A stretch of DNA of 11,048 nt from Flavobacteriaceae bacterium (GTDB lineage Bacteria; Bacteroidota; Bacteroidia; Flavobacteriales; Flavobacteriaceae), in assembly GCA_023145595.1 (NCBI GenBank), contig JAGLDM010000143.1:1-11048 (forward strand). Direction: 5' to 3'. Under the pieces are notes generated by a model. It saw only the letters and a list, made by a program, of their open reading frames with translations. It was not told the DNA's origin and did no database searches. The translations under genes were made by a program, and so were the position numbers. Below are positions 1 through 7,411 of the stretch, piece after piece. How positions within the stretch are numbered: the first letter of the stretch is position 1; every line of letters begins with the position of its first letter.

Positions 1-676
1 AAAAAATAACTTTATCATTTTCATCTACATAGGTAATATCAATTGGAAGAAAACGTAACAATAAATTCACTTGCTCCGGAGTCATATACCCCTCGTCATA
101 GTGAAAGGTGTTTTCTGTAGAAAAAGATAATTTACGCTCTGTAAAATCTTGACTTGGATGTATGTATTCTTCTGTTTCTTGAGCAGGATACGGTGCTGGT
201 TTCTCTGCCAACATCCAACCTATTTCTTCATCGCCTATATAAAATTCTTTCCAATCTTCCTCAGAAAGCAAGTTCATTGCATTTGGAAATAATCGGGTAT
301 CTTCAATACTTAACAAGCGCTTGATTCCCTCTGTTAGATAAGGGAGGTTTTCAATAATTTTTTCAGTATTTTTTTCCTCGTTATAGGTGTTTATCAACCG
401 AATCTGATCTCTTAAATTATCATGAAATGACCACATTCCTTGACTTGGGCCTTCCCAACCATGTTTTTCTAAGTATGGGAATAATTGATTTTCCTTTCGA
501 ACAAATCGCTTTTCAATCGTTGCTAGTTCATTAAAAACATTATAATATTTTTGAAAATCTGCAACGCAATCTGAATCTTCTAACTGAAATAAAAGGCTTT
601 CAATTAAATCTCTTTCATCGTAATAAATTTTTACGGGGTGACCTTCTGGTAAATTATCTCGTAGAGTTGTATCCAT
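1..676 (-). CDS. Hemerythrin-like/PAS domain protein (DUF438-related), C-terminus off the left edge
   Basis: The 225 visible residues start with MDTTLRDNLPEGHPVKIYYD and continue past the window edge. Residues 13-145 resemble the HHE hemerythrin-like helical domain found in DUF438/PAS proteins: RKENQLFPYLEKHG (60-73), a GPSQGMW-SFHD segment (77-86) and EDTRLFPNAM (125-134). Residues 199-225 (TPEQVNLLLRFLPIDITYVD) are the usual start of the following PAS domain, so the sensor domain lies mostly outside the window. Related proteins are thought to bind a di-iron or haem-type cofactor and sense oxygen, NO or redox state in the cytoplasm; that role is inference here. The separate N-terminal DUF438 domain of Firmicutes homologues is absent. 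R57 stands where I recall homologues carrying His before RKEN, so metal binding may be altered. ATG is the first plausible start; no Shine-Dalgarno site is visible. Confidence 0.75.
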   Translation of the reverse strand, partial: MDTTLRDNLPEGHPVKIYYDERDLIESLLFQLEDSDCVADFQKYYNVFNELATIEKRFVRKENQLFPYLEKHGWEGPSQGMWSFHDNLRDQIRLINTYNEEKNTEKIIENLPYLTEGIKRLLSIEDTRLFPNAMNLLSEEDWKEFYIGDEEIGWMLAEKPAPYPAQETEEYIHPSQDFTERKLSFSTENTFHYDEGYMTPEQVNLLLRFLPIDITYVDENDKVIF

Positions 677-981
677 TTTTGTTGTTTTTTATATTGTTTT
701 TATCCTGTTCAATTGTAACTTCGTTCCAGCAGTATCAAAACCGTCCAACTGGTGTTGTTAATATTTGACAATGATTTTGACCAAACATTTACACCGAATA
801 AAGACTATTTTGTCTTCTTTGCAAAATACGTAGTTTTATTCTGTATAAAACGTGATAAATGTTACATTTCATGCAGAATAAAAAAAAGGTGTTGAACATG
901 TAACCGTATTTCTCTTTCGTAATTTTATTTTCATCATAAATTACTTTTAAACGCTTATTAACAAGTGAGGAATTATGGGGC
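677..981. other. 305-base intergenic region, no gene seen
   Basis: This AT-rich gap lies between the end of the small membrane protein gene and the start of the hemerythrin/PAS gene, both on the minus strand. It must hold the promoter of the latter unless that gene is read through from upstream. I found no exact TAnnTTTG box in the expected orientation. It contains inverted repeats at 834-883 and a short perfect palindrome at 857-869. No open frame here looks coding and no tRNA-like fold was recognised. Confidence 0.6.
834..883. repeat. Inverted repeat with 10-base arms and a nested palindrome
   Basis: TTTTATTCTG at 834-843 is exactly complementary in reverse to CAGAATAAAA at 874-883, with 30 bases between. 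Inside the loop, AAATGT (857-862) and ACATTT (864-869) form a perfect palindrome around one T. Neither strand has a T-run right after the arms, so it does not look like an intrinsic terminator. It lies about 160-210 bases upstream of the hemerythrin/PAS start, so an operator role is possible but unproven; AT-rich arms of this size can arise by chance. Confidence 0.4.
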
Positions 982-1176
982 TTATCGCTTCTTAAAGTTT
1001 TTATACAAAACGATAATTGTCGTGAGAGTGAGAATTGGAATAATGAGAATTAAATCGACTCTAATAACAGCGGTTGGTTCTTTGGCGCTCCATTGTTGCA
1101 CAAAATATTCCCAAACGAAATAACCAATCCAAACTATGGACAGAAAAAGCCACCTTCTTTTATTGGAAGTATTCAC
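982..1176 (-). CDS. Small two-helix membrane protein, unknown function
   Basis: This is a 64-residue protein with two hydrophobic segments, about residues 9-26 (rich in W, Y and F) and 42-58 (rich in I, L and T), joined by a short loop around QQWSAKEP. It ends in the basic tail KNFKKR. That fits a small inner-membrane hairpin protein with both ends probably cytoplasmic, since positive residues flank both (NKRR at 5-8). The start is GTG; the in-frame TAA 21 bases upstream and lack of an ATG leave little choice. An AAAGG sits directly before the GTG, too close for a normal Shine-Dalgarno site. It begins 7 bases after the stop of the PliI-like lipoprotein gene, so the two are probably co-transcribed. 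I do not recognise a named family. Composition and the tight spacing suggest a real gene, but a chance ORF cannot be excluded. Confidence 0.6.
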   Translation of the reverse strand: MNTSNKRRWLFLSIVWIGYFVWEYFVQQWSAKEPTAVIRVDLILIIPILTLTTIIVLYKNFKKR

Positions 1177-1183
1177 GCCTTTA

Positions 1184-2014
1184 TTAATTTGTTTTTATAA
1201 TTGAAACTGTGCTCATAAAAGGATGATACATCGCACATATCGCAGTTTCTTTTGGTAATTTACAAGGATAGGAATCCTTAAAAGTTAAACTTGCTTTTTC
1301 GTTATTTTTAAAACTAGCCAGCATTTCATTATTACACACTTTATAATCATGCTCTTCAAATCTGACATAAGTCCCTGTACAGTTTCGTACAATTTTAACC
1401 TCTGCTGTATATGTTTCTTGTACTTTTAATAACCAACTCGCTTCTCCACTCACTAATAAATACGTAATTTTTTTTTCTTGACCCGTCGGATTACTATTGG
1501 AATCTCCTTCACCATAAATTGGAAATTCCCGAACAAGCATTTGATCTTTAAAATAGAATTGATCATGCCCCATATACCCTTCAAACAAGTTTCCCTTTTC
1601 AAAGTCAGTATTTGTTAATTCAGGAAAATAAATTGACGATAAACTTTTGTCACTGTTAGACGCATAGCCAATCACATTCAAATAACTTCCAGACCCTGCT
1701 GATTGCGTAATAATATATAATTCTTCAAACCCGTTTTGATCTAAATCTTGCAATTCAATAGAAACAATAGGGTCAATATCCTCTAATATAAAATGATTCC
1801 CGTTTTCAAATTCCTTTGCCGTAATCTCAACAGAAACTAAACTCGCACTGTCCGAATGAATTTCTTTTACAATAATCGTTTTACCCGTTTTTGTAATAAA
1901 CTCACCTCCTTGATGCTTATGACTTTCTTCATTTACGTGTTGATGACCATCGTGTTCGTGATTTGGCTTGCATGAAACAAAAGCAAGTACACAAAGCAAT
2001 ACTATTATTTTCAT
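1184..2014 (-). CDS. His-rich lipoprotein with a PliI-like (I-type lysozyme inhibitor) domain
   Basis: This is a 276-residue exported lipoprotein. A hydrophobic signal peptide ends in the lipobox AFVSC, giving lipid-modified C15. A histidine-rich tail follows (HEHDGHQH at 19-26, HKH at 32-34) and may bind metal. Residues about 75-165 resemble the PliI family of periplasmic inhibitors of invertebrate-type lysozyme: LQDLDQNGFEELYIIT (88-103), then SAGSGSY (105-111), then SLSSIYFPEL (124-133). The SGSY element (108-111) matches the loop known in PliI to enter the lysozyme active site. The remaining residues, about 200-276, form an extra C-terminal part with four cysteines (C212, C227, C251, C260) that PliI does not have. 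It follows tex on the same strand after 44 bases and precedes the small membrane gene by 7. The signal peptide and lipobox are clear; the PliI assignment rests on motif memory and is moderate. Confidence 0.65.
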   Translation of the reverse strand: MKIIVLLCVLAFVSCKPNHEHDGHQHVNEESHKHQGGEFITKTGKTIIVKEIHSDSASLVSVEITAKEFENGNHFILEDIDPIVSIELQDLDQNGFEELYIITQSAGSGSYLNVIGYASNSDKSLSSIYFPELTNTDFEKGNLFEGYMGHDQFYFKDQMLVREFPIYGEGDSNSNPTGQEKKITYLLVSGEASWLLKVQETYTAEVKIVRNCTGTYVRFEEHDYKVCNNEMLASFKNNEKASLTFKDSYPCKLPKETAICAMYHPFMSTVSIIKTN

Positions 2015-2058
2015 AATATAATTTTTTTTGAGGTCTAAATTTACGAAAAAAAATACAC

Positions 2059-4185
2059 CTATTTGATATTCATAGAAAGTTGAATTCTTTTTCGAGCAAT
2101 ATCAACTTCCAATACTTTTACAATCACTTGTTGATGTAAATTAACTACTGAATTCACATCACTCACATACGAATCTGATAAATTAGAAACATGTACCAAA
2201 CCACTTTCTTTAATTCCGATATCTACAAAGCATCCAAAATTGGTAATATTATTTACAATTCCTGGTAGCAACTGACCTTCTCTAAGATCTCCAATAGTTC
2301 TTATATCTTTATTAAAAGTAAAAACTTTCGCGACTTCTCTTGGATCTAGTCCTGGTTTTTCCAATTCTTTTACAATATCTTGAAGTGTTGGTAATCCAAC
2401 TTCTTCGGTACAATAATCTTGTAAATTGATTTGTTTTAACTTGGTAGAGTTTCCAATCAAATCCTCCAAAGAAATTTTTTCTTTCGCAGCCATTTTTTGA
2501 ATCAACGCATATCTTTCTGGATGTACAGATGAATTATCCAACGGATTACTTCCATTTTTAATTCTTAAAAATCCGCCACTTTGCTCAAATGCTTTTGCAC
2601 CCAAACGCGGAACTTTTTTTATTTCTGATCTTGAGTTAAAACTACCTTCTTTTGTTCGATACGTAACAATGCTTTCCGCTAATTTTGGTCCAATTCCAGA
2701 AACATAACTTAATAATGAAGTGCTTGCCGTATTGATATTGACTCCAATAGCATTCACACAACTTGCAACTACACTATCTAAAGACGATTTCAATTTAGCC
2801 TGATCAACATCATGCTGATACTGACCAACTCCAATAGATTTTGCATCAATTTTTACCAATTCTGCCAAAGGATCTGCCAATCTCCGACCAATAGAAATAG
2901 CACCACGAACCGTTATATCGTAATTTGGAAACTCATCTCGCGCAATTTTGGAAGCCGAATAAATAGAAGCACCTGCCTCACTCACCACAAATACTTGAAC
3001 AGTTCTATTAAACTTTATTTTGCGAATCAAATCTTCTGTTTCTCTAGAGGCTGTTCCATTTCCAATAGCAATGGCTTCTATTTTATAGGCATCTACCAAA
3101 GAATTGATTTTACGTATGGAACCAATCGAATCATTTTTTGGAGCATGTGGATAGATCGTTTCGTTATATTCTATACTTCCTTGTTCATCTAAACAAACCA
3201 CTTTGCAACCTGTTCTATATCCTGGATCAATCGCCAAAATTCGCTTTTCGCCTAATGGAGCACCCAACAATAACTGCTTTAGATTATTTGCAAATACATC
3301 AATTGCTGATGTATCGGCTTTTTCCTTAGCCAATTTTAAAACTTCATTAGACAGCGTTGGAAACAACAATCGTTTATAACAATCTTGAATCGCTATTGTA
3401 ATTTGATCGCTACACGCATTGTTTGATCGAACCACTCTGTTTTCAATTTTATTTAATGCATTCTCATGGTCAATTTCAATTTTTACCCGAATAAATCCTT
3501 CTTTTTCAGCTCTTAAAATCGCTAATAATCTATGAGACGGACACCTATTTAAAGATTCCGACCAATCAAAATAATCCCGAAATTTTTGTGCCTTTTCTTC
3601 TTTTATTTTTGATTTTACTGCTTTGCAATTAATTGTAGCAAATCGCTCTAATTGTTTCCGAATATTCGACCGAATATCCATGCGTTCGTTTAACCACTCT
3701 GCAATAATAAATCGGGCTCCATCTAGCGCATTTTCAATCGACGAAACTTCTCCTTTCACATATTTATATGCGATAGACTCGATATCATTTGCTTTCTGGC
3801 TCATGATGATTTTTGCCAACGGTTCCAATCCGTTTTTACGTGCAGTTTCGGCTTTGGTTTTTCGCTTCTTTTTATAGGGCAAATACAAATCTTCCAATGT
3901 CCGAAGGTCACTGGTGTTTTCAATTTTTTGTTTCAATTCGGGAGTCAATACCTCTTGCTCTTTCAGCGATTTTAAAATCGCCAATTTTCGCTTTGCTAGT
4001 TCTTCAAATTGCTCTTTGAACTTAACAATATCAGCAATTTGAACCTCATCCAAATTTCCTGTACGCTCTTTTCGATAGCGTGCTATAAACGGCAGTGTAC
4101 AATCTTCGTTTAGTAGATCGATTGTATTCTGAATTCCCTTTTCTGGAAGTTGAGTGTTAGTTTTTATAAATTGAATTATTTCCAT
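2059..4185 (-). CDS. tex: Tex family S1 RNA-binding transcription accessory protein
   Basis: This 708-residue protein is collinear with Tex, a nucleic-acid-binding protein that acts with the transcription machinery and is essential or important for stress and toxin expression in some bacteria. The N-terminal helical Tex region (about 1-195) carries LPFIARYRKERTGNLDE (31-47) and LEDLYLPYKKKRKTKAE (97-113). The YqgF/RNase H-like domain spans about 314-445 (LAIDPGYRTGC at 317-327, AIGNGTASRETE at 373-384, SEAGASIYSAS at 402-412). A helix-hairpin-helix region begins at YVSGIGPKLAESIV (494-507). The S1 domain occupies about 637-706 (GIVNNITNFGCFVDIG, then SGLVHVSNLS). It is a little shorter than E. 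coli Tex because it ends just after S1. The ATG lies 17 bases beyond the metG terminator hairpin, so its promoter is unclear; readthrough from metG is possible. The stop is TAG. Confidence 0.95.
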   Translation of the reverse strand: MEIIQFIKTNTQLPEKGIQNTIDLLNEDCTLPFIARYRKERTGNLDEVQIADIVKFKEQFEELAKRKLAILKSLKEQEVLTPELKQKIENTSDLRTLEDLYLPYKKKRKTKAETARKNGLEPLAKIIMSQKANDIESIAYKYVKGEVSSIENALDGARFIIAEWLNERMDIRSNIRKQLERFATINCKAVKSKIKEEKAQKFRDYFDWSESLNRCPSHRLLAILRAEKEGFIRVKIEIDHENALNKIENRVVRSNNACSDQITIAIQDCYKRLLFPTLSNEVLKLAKEKADTSAIDVFANNLKQLLLGAPLGEKRILAIDPGYRTGCKVVCLDEQGSIEYNETIYPHAPKNDSIGSIRKINSLVDAYKIEAIAIGNGTASRETEDLIRKIKFNRTVQVFVVSEAGASIYSASKIARDEFPNYDITVRGAISIGRRLADPLAELVKIDAKSIGVGQYQHDVDQAKLKSSLDSVVASCVNAIGVNINTASTSLLSYVSGIGPKLAESIVTYRTKEGSFNSRSEIKKVPRLGAKAFEQSGGFLRIKNGSNPLDNSSVHPERYALIQKMAAKEKISLEDLIGNSTKLKQINLQDYCTEEVGLPTLQDIVKELEKPGLDPREVAKVFTFNKDIRTIGDLREGQLLPGIVNNITNFGCFVDIGIKESGLVHVSNLSDSYVSDVNSVVNLHQQVIVKVLEVDIARKRIQLSMNIK

Positions 4186-4202
4186 TGTATCTTTTTTAGT
4201 AC

Positions 4203-4230
4203 AAAAAACCCCGAACGAATTCAGGGCTTT
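4203..4230 (-). terminator. Intrinsic terminator after metG, UUCG loop
   Basis: Read on the minus strand, CCCTGAA pairs with TTCGGGG (7 pairs including one G-T wobble) across a TTCG tetraloop. This stem is 4209-4226. Six T follow at 4208-4203. Flanking AAAG against the T-run can lengthen the stem. It begins about 30 bases after the metG stop. On the plus strand the same hairpin is followed by an interrupted T-rich stretch, so it could work weakly in both directions, although no plus-strand gene ends here. It sits inside what would be the tex leader. Confidence 0.85.
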
Positions 4231-4257
4231 GATTTTTTATGATTTTTGAGAATCGTT

Positions 4258-6357
4258 CTAACTCACACTCTCACCATTTTTCACATCACGTTCTGGCTCA
4301 ATAAAGGCTAATTTTCCATCAACAGTGTCTGTCATTAAAATCATACCCTGACTTTCAACTCCACGAATCGTTCTTGGTGCTAAGTTTACCAAAACACTAA
4401 CTTGCTGCCCAATAATATCCTCTGGTTTAAAACTCTCTGCAATTCCGCTAACTATTGTTCTGGTGTCAATACCAACATCTACTTTTAATTTGAGCAGTTT
4501 TTTTGTTTTCGCTACTTTTTCGGCTTCTAAAATCGTTCCGATTCTAATATCTAATTTGGTAAAATCATCAAACTCAATAATTTCTTTTTGAGGCTCCACC
4601 ACTTTATTCTCTTGTTCATTTGCTTGCTTTGTTGCTTCCAATTTATCTAATTGAACCTGAATTTCTTTGTCTTCAATTTTAGCAAATAATAATTCTGCTT
4701 TTCCTATTTGATGATTTGAAGGTAATAATTCGTCTTTTTTAGCAATACAATTCCATTGAGATGCTTCGCCAGGCTCAGCATGACAGTCGTTTTCATTTTG
4801 AGCAATATTCAAAATTCCCTTTAACTTTTCAGAAGTAAATGGCAAAAATGGCTCTGACAAAGTTGCCAATGCCGATGCTATTTGAAGTGCAACATACATC
4901 ACTGTTTTTACACGCTCTTCATCAACTTTTATAACTTTCCAAGGCTCTTCATCTGCCAAATATTTATTTCCTAAACGTGCTAAATTCATCAATTCAGTCA
5001 TCGCTTCTCTAAAGCGATAACGCTCAATTGAATTTGCAATAATCTGCGGATATTCTTTTATTTTTTCTAACGCAGCAGTATCTATTTCAGAAAACTCATT
5101 AGGCGCAGGAACAACTCCTCCGTAATATTTATTTGTTAAAACCACTACACGATTGATGAAGTTTCCAAAAATGGCAACTAACTCACTATTATTTCTAGTT
5201 TGAAAATCCTTCCACGTAAAATCATTATCTTTTGTTTCAGGTGCATTTGCCGTTAAAGCATAGCGTAAAACATCTTGCTTTTCTGGGAAATCTTCTAAAT
5301 ATTCATGCAACCAAACCGCCCAATTTTTAGAGGTAGAAATTTTATCCCCTTCCAAATTTAAAAATTCATTTGCAGGAACATTTTCTGGCAAAATATAAGA
5401 ACCTTCTGCTTTTAGCATCGCAGGAAAAATAATACAGTGAAATACAATATTATCTTTACCTATAAAGTGAATTAATTTGGTGTCTTTATCTTTCCAATAC
5501 GGCTCCCAATCAATTCCTTTTTCTTTCGCCCATTCTTTGGTTGAAGATATATAACCAATCGGTGCATCAAACCAAACATACAACACCTTTCCCTCACCTC
5601 CTTCTGCAGGAACTGGAATTCCCCAATCTAAATCACGCGTCACCGCTCTTGGTCTTAATCCATCATCTAACCACGATTTTACCTGACCCAACACATTGAT
5701 TTTCCAATCATTTTTATGACCTTCAACAATCCATTCACGCAACCACGTTTCGTATTCATCTAAAGGTAAAAACCAGTGTTTTGTCTCTTTTAAACTTGGC
5801 ACATTTCCTGTAATTGCAGACTTTGGATTGATTAAATCAGTTGCATTATGACTAGTTCCACATTTCTCACATTGATCGCCATAACTCTCCTCATTACCAC
5901 ATTTTGGGCAGGTACCTACCACAAAACGATCTGCTAAAAACTGATTAGCCTCTTCATCATATAATTGTGCAGAAACCTCTTCAATAAATTTCCCTTTTGC
6001 ATTTAACTCTGAGAAAAATTCAGAAGCCGTATCATGGTGAATTTTTGCTGAAGTTCTAGAATAATTATCAAAAGTAATTCCGAATTCTTGAAATGATTTT
6101 TTAATAATTGCATGGTATTTATCTACTACCTGTTGCGGAGTAACACCTTCTTTTTTTGCTTTTAACGTAATCGGAACTCCATGTTCATCAGACCCACAAA
6201 CAAAGGCAACATCATGTCCGTTCATTCGTAAATAACGTGAGTAAATATCTGCAGGAACGTAAACGCCTGCCAAATGTCCAATATGAACTGGACCGTTTGT
6301 GTATGGTAATGCTGATGTAATTGTATATCTACTCACAAAAAATGATTTTATCGTCAT
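4258..6357 (-). CDS. metG: Methionyl-tRNA synthetase with C-terminal tRNA-binding domain
   Basis: This cytoplasmic class I synthetase charges tRNA-Met. The 699 residues show [21 protein letters not shown] (11-31) with the HIGH motif at 25-28. The zinc knuckle has four cysteines (C150, C153, C163, C166). The KMSKS loop is in the variant form KISTS (339-343). The alpha-helical anticodon-binding domain covers about 385-520. A linker of about 521-595 leads to the C-terminal EMAPII/Trbp111-like domain (about 596-699: [17 protein letters not shown], then [20 protein letters not shown]), which dimerises and binds tRNA. The linker contains [11 protein letters not shown] (524-534), encoded by an inserted palindromic repeat. 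The start is uncertain. ATG at 6357 lies in the arm of another repeat and adds seven atypical residues. GTG at 6336 would give [12 protein letters not shown], closer to family N-termini. It is followed by a strong terminator and diverges from the LD-carboxypeptidase gene. Confidence 0.97.
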   Translation of the reverse strand: MTIKSFFVSRYTITSALPYTNGPVHIGHLAGVYVPADIYSRYLRMNGHDVAFVCGSDEHGVPITLKAKKEGVTPQQVVDKYHAIIKKSFQEFGITFDNYSRTSAKIHHDTASEFFSELNAKGKFIEEVSAQLYDEEANQFLADRFVVGTCPKCGNEESYGDQCEKCGTSHNATDLINPKSAITGNVPSLKETKHWFLPLDEYETWLREWIVEGHKNDWKINVLGQVKSWLDDGLRPRAVTRDLDWGIPVPAEGGEGKVLYVWFDAPIGYISSTKEWAKEKGIDWEPYWKDKDTKLIHFIGKDNIVFHCIIFPAMLKAEGSYILPENVPANEFLNLEGDKISTSKNWAVWLHEYLEDFPEKQDVLRYALTANAPETKDNDFTWKDFQTRNNSELVAIFGNFINRVVVLTNKYYGGVVPAPNEFSEIDTAALEKIKEYPQIIANSIERYRFREAMTELMNLARLGNKYLADEEPWKVIKVDEERVKTVMYVALQIASALATLSEPFLPFTSEKLKGILNIAQNENDCHAEPGEASQWNCIAKKDELLPSNHQIGKAELLFAKIEDKEIQVQLDKLEATKQANEQENKVVEPQKEIIEFDDFTKLDIRIGTILEAEKVAKTKKLLKLKVDVGIDTRTIVSGIAESFKPEDIIGQQVSVLVNLAPRTIRGVESQGMILMTDTVDGKLAFIEPERDVKNGESVS
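4757..4786 (-). repeat. Short palindromic repeat inserted in frame in metG
   Basis: On the minus strand this reads CTGTCATGCTGAGCCTGGCG and then AAGCATCTCA. The arms CATGCTGAGCC and GGCGAAGCATC pair except for the GA/GA mismatch and the last base. I recall near-identical sequences (CTGTCATGCTGAGC, variable loop, GAAGCATCTCA) as an abundant dispersed repeat in Bacteroidota genomes, where it is often translated as CHAE...EASQ inside proteins. Here it encodes metG residues 524-534 in the linker between the anticodon-binding and tRNA-binding domains, and the frame is kept. Confidence 0.65.
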
Positions 6358-6430
6358 TTCGATTCGCTAAAAGCGAAGAAGCAATCACAATCTACAGATT
6401 ACTTCGTCACAAATATCCCTCGTAATGACG
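6352..6430. repeat. 79-base palindromic intergenic repeat (REP/MITE-like)
   Basis: The ends are perfect inverted copies: CGTCATT at 6352-6358 and AATGACG at 6424-6430. The centre is a second pair, GAAGCAATC at 6378-6386 and GATTACTTC at 6397-6405, with one mismatch and a 10-base loop. The left arm also holds a compact hairpin, TTCGCT/AGCGAA (6363-6377, loop AAA). The overall pattern, CGTCATTnCGA ... GAAGnAATC and its mirror, matches a class of dispersed repeats common between genes in Bacteroidota (from memory, not searched). Because each end is AATGACG reading outward, the element places an ATG facing both neighbours. Confidence 0.7.
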
Positions 6431-6450
6431 GTTATGATTAAATTTAACTG

Positions 6451-6458
6451 CAAAAATA
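6451..6458 (-). promoter_or_regulatory. metG: Possible -7 box for metG
   Basis: On the minus strand this is TATTTTTG, an exact TAnnTTTG match to the Bacteroidota -7 element. It lies about 95 bases before the metG ATG. The nearest upstream TTG (-33 element) is 27 bases away, longer than the usual spacing, so support is weak. If used, transcription would begin near 6445 and the metG leader would contain the whole palindromic repeat as a long hairpin. Confidence 0.3.
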
Positions 6459-6511
6459 CTCATTCCTTTTCGATGTCTTTAATTGCAATGAAATTTTATT
6501 TACATTTGATG

Positions 6512-7411
6512 ATGATTCAGCCCAAATTTTTACAAAAAGGCGATACCGTTGCCATCGTATCAACTGCACGGAAAATTACTTTGCAGGAAGTTCAACCTGC
6601 CATTGAATTATTAAAATCTTGGAACCTAAAAATTGTAATAGGTGATACCATTGGTTTAGAACACCATCAATTTGCTGGTACAGATCAAGAACGCACTTTA
6701 GATTTTCAACAAATGTTAGATGACCAAAATATTAAAGCCATTTGGTGTGCACGTGGTGGTTATGGTACGGTTCGGATCATTGACAATCTTGATTTTAGCA
6801 ACTTTTTAAACCATCCGAAGTGGATAATAGGATATTCTGATGTAACCGTTTTACATAATCATATTCATAATTTAGGAGCAAAATCAATTCATGCCACAAT
6901 GCCCATAAATGTGCCAAAAAACACAAAAAACAGCACAAAATCATTAAAAAATGCGCTTTTTGGGCTGAAAACGATCCAAAATATTGGTTTTTCAAAACAT
7001 AATAAATTCGGAAAATCCCAAGGAGTTTTAGTCGGTGGCAACTTATCAATACTTTATAGTTTGTTAGGAAGTGAATCTGAGATTAATACAAATAATAAAA
7101 TTCTATTTATAGAGGATTTGGACGAATACGTTTATCACATTGACCGAATGATGCTGGCTTTGAAGCGAAGTGGTGCTTTGAAAAATTTAAAAGGATTGCT
7201 CGTTGGCGGAATGACTCAAATGCATGATAATGAAATTCCCTTTGGAAAAACAGCAGCCAAAATTATTATAGAAGCCGTTTCAGAATATGACTTTCCTGTT
7301 TGTTTTAATTTTCCTTCGGGGCATTTAGATGATAATATTGCTTTGATTTTAGGAAATGAAGTGAAATTAGAAGTTCATGAAAGTGGAACAATACTAAATT
7401 TTATATCTTAA
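6512..7411 (+). CDS. LD-carboxypeptidase, peptidase family S66 (LdcA-like)
   Basis: This 299-residue cytoplasmic serine peptidase is expected to remove the terminal D-Ala from murein tetrapeptides during cell-wall recycling. MIQPKFLQKGDTVAIVSTAR is the typical family N-terminus. The oxyanion/glycine segment is IWCARGGYG (77-85). The nucleophile is S109 in WIIGYSDVT (104-112). The acidic residue is probably E201 in LFIEDLDEYVYHIDRM (198-213). The histidine is H271 in NFPSGHLDDN (266-275). All three S66 triad members are therefore present. I chose the start at 6512 because homologues begin MIQPxFLxKGD; ATG at 6509 is equally possible. The frame stays open back to an ATG at 6425, but that codon belongs to the palindromic repeat and would add 29 residues unlike the family. 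yraN follows 84 bases downstream on the same strand. Confidence 0.9.
   Translation: MIQPKFLQKGDTVAIVSTARKITLQEVQPAIELLKSWNLKIVIGDTIGLEHHQFAGTDQERTLDFQQMLDDQNIKAIWCARGGYGTVRIIDNLDFSNFLNHPKWIIGYSDVTVLHNHIHNLGAKSIHATMPINVPKNTKNSTKSLKNALFGLKTIQNIGFSKHNKFGKSQGVLVGGNLSILYSLLGSESEINTNNKILFIEDLDEYVYHIDRMMLALKRSGALKNLKGLLVGGMTQMHDNEIPFGKTAAKIIIEAVSEYDFPVCFNFPSGHLDDNIALILGNEVKLEVHESGTILNFIS

Noticed and set aside
1964..2000. Metal transporter or CDF-type protein suggested by the His-rich stretch
   Set aside because: The protein has a lipobox and no membrane helices after the signal peptide, so the histidines belong to a tethered tail and not to a transporter loop.
2812..4019. Several plus-strand open frames (2812-3192, 3138-3329, 3623-3877, 3813-4019)
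   Set aside because: They lie antisense to tex, a well-conserved protein, and have no domain character; they are shadows of its reading frame.
6501..6508. TACATTTG as a -7 promoter box for the LD-carboxypeptidase
   Set aside because: It matches TAnnTTTG but lies directly before the likely ATG (6509/6512), so transcription would start at or after the start codon. The upstream TTG at 6483-6485 is also only 15 bases away.
6425..6511. Upstream ATG (6425) as start of the LD-carboxypeptidase
   Set aside because: The codon belongs to the palindromic repeat arm and the extra 29 residues do not resemble the family, whose members begin at MIQPxFLxKGD. Kept as an alternative in the finding on the repeat.
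6795..7049. Minus-strand open frame of 84 codons
   Set aside because: It is antisense to the LD-carboxypeptidase, covering the S109 region; no protein-like character.
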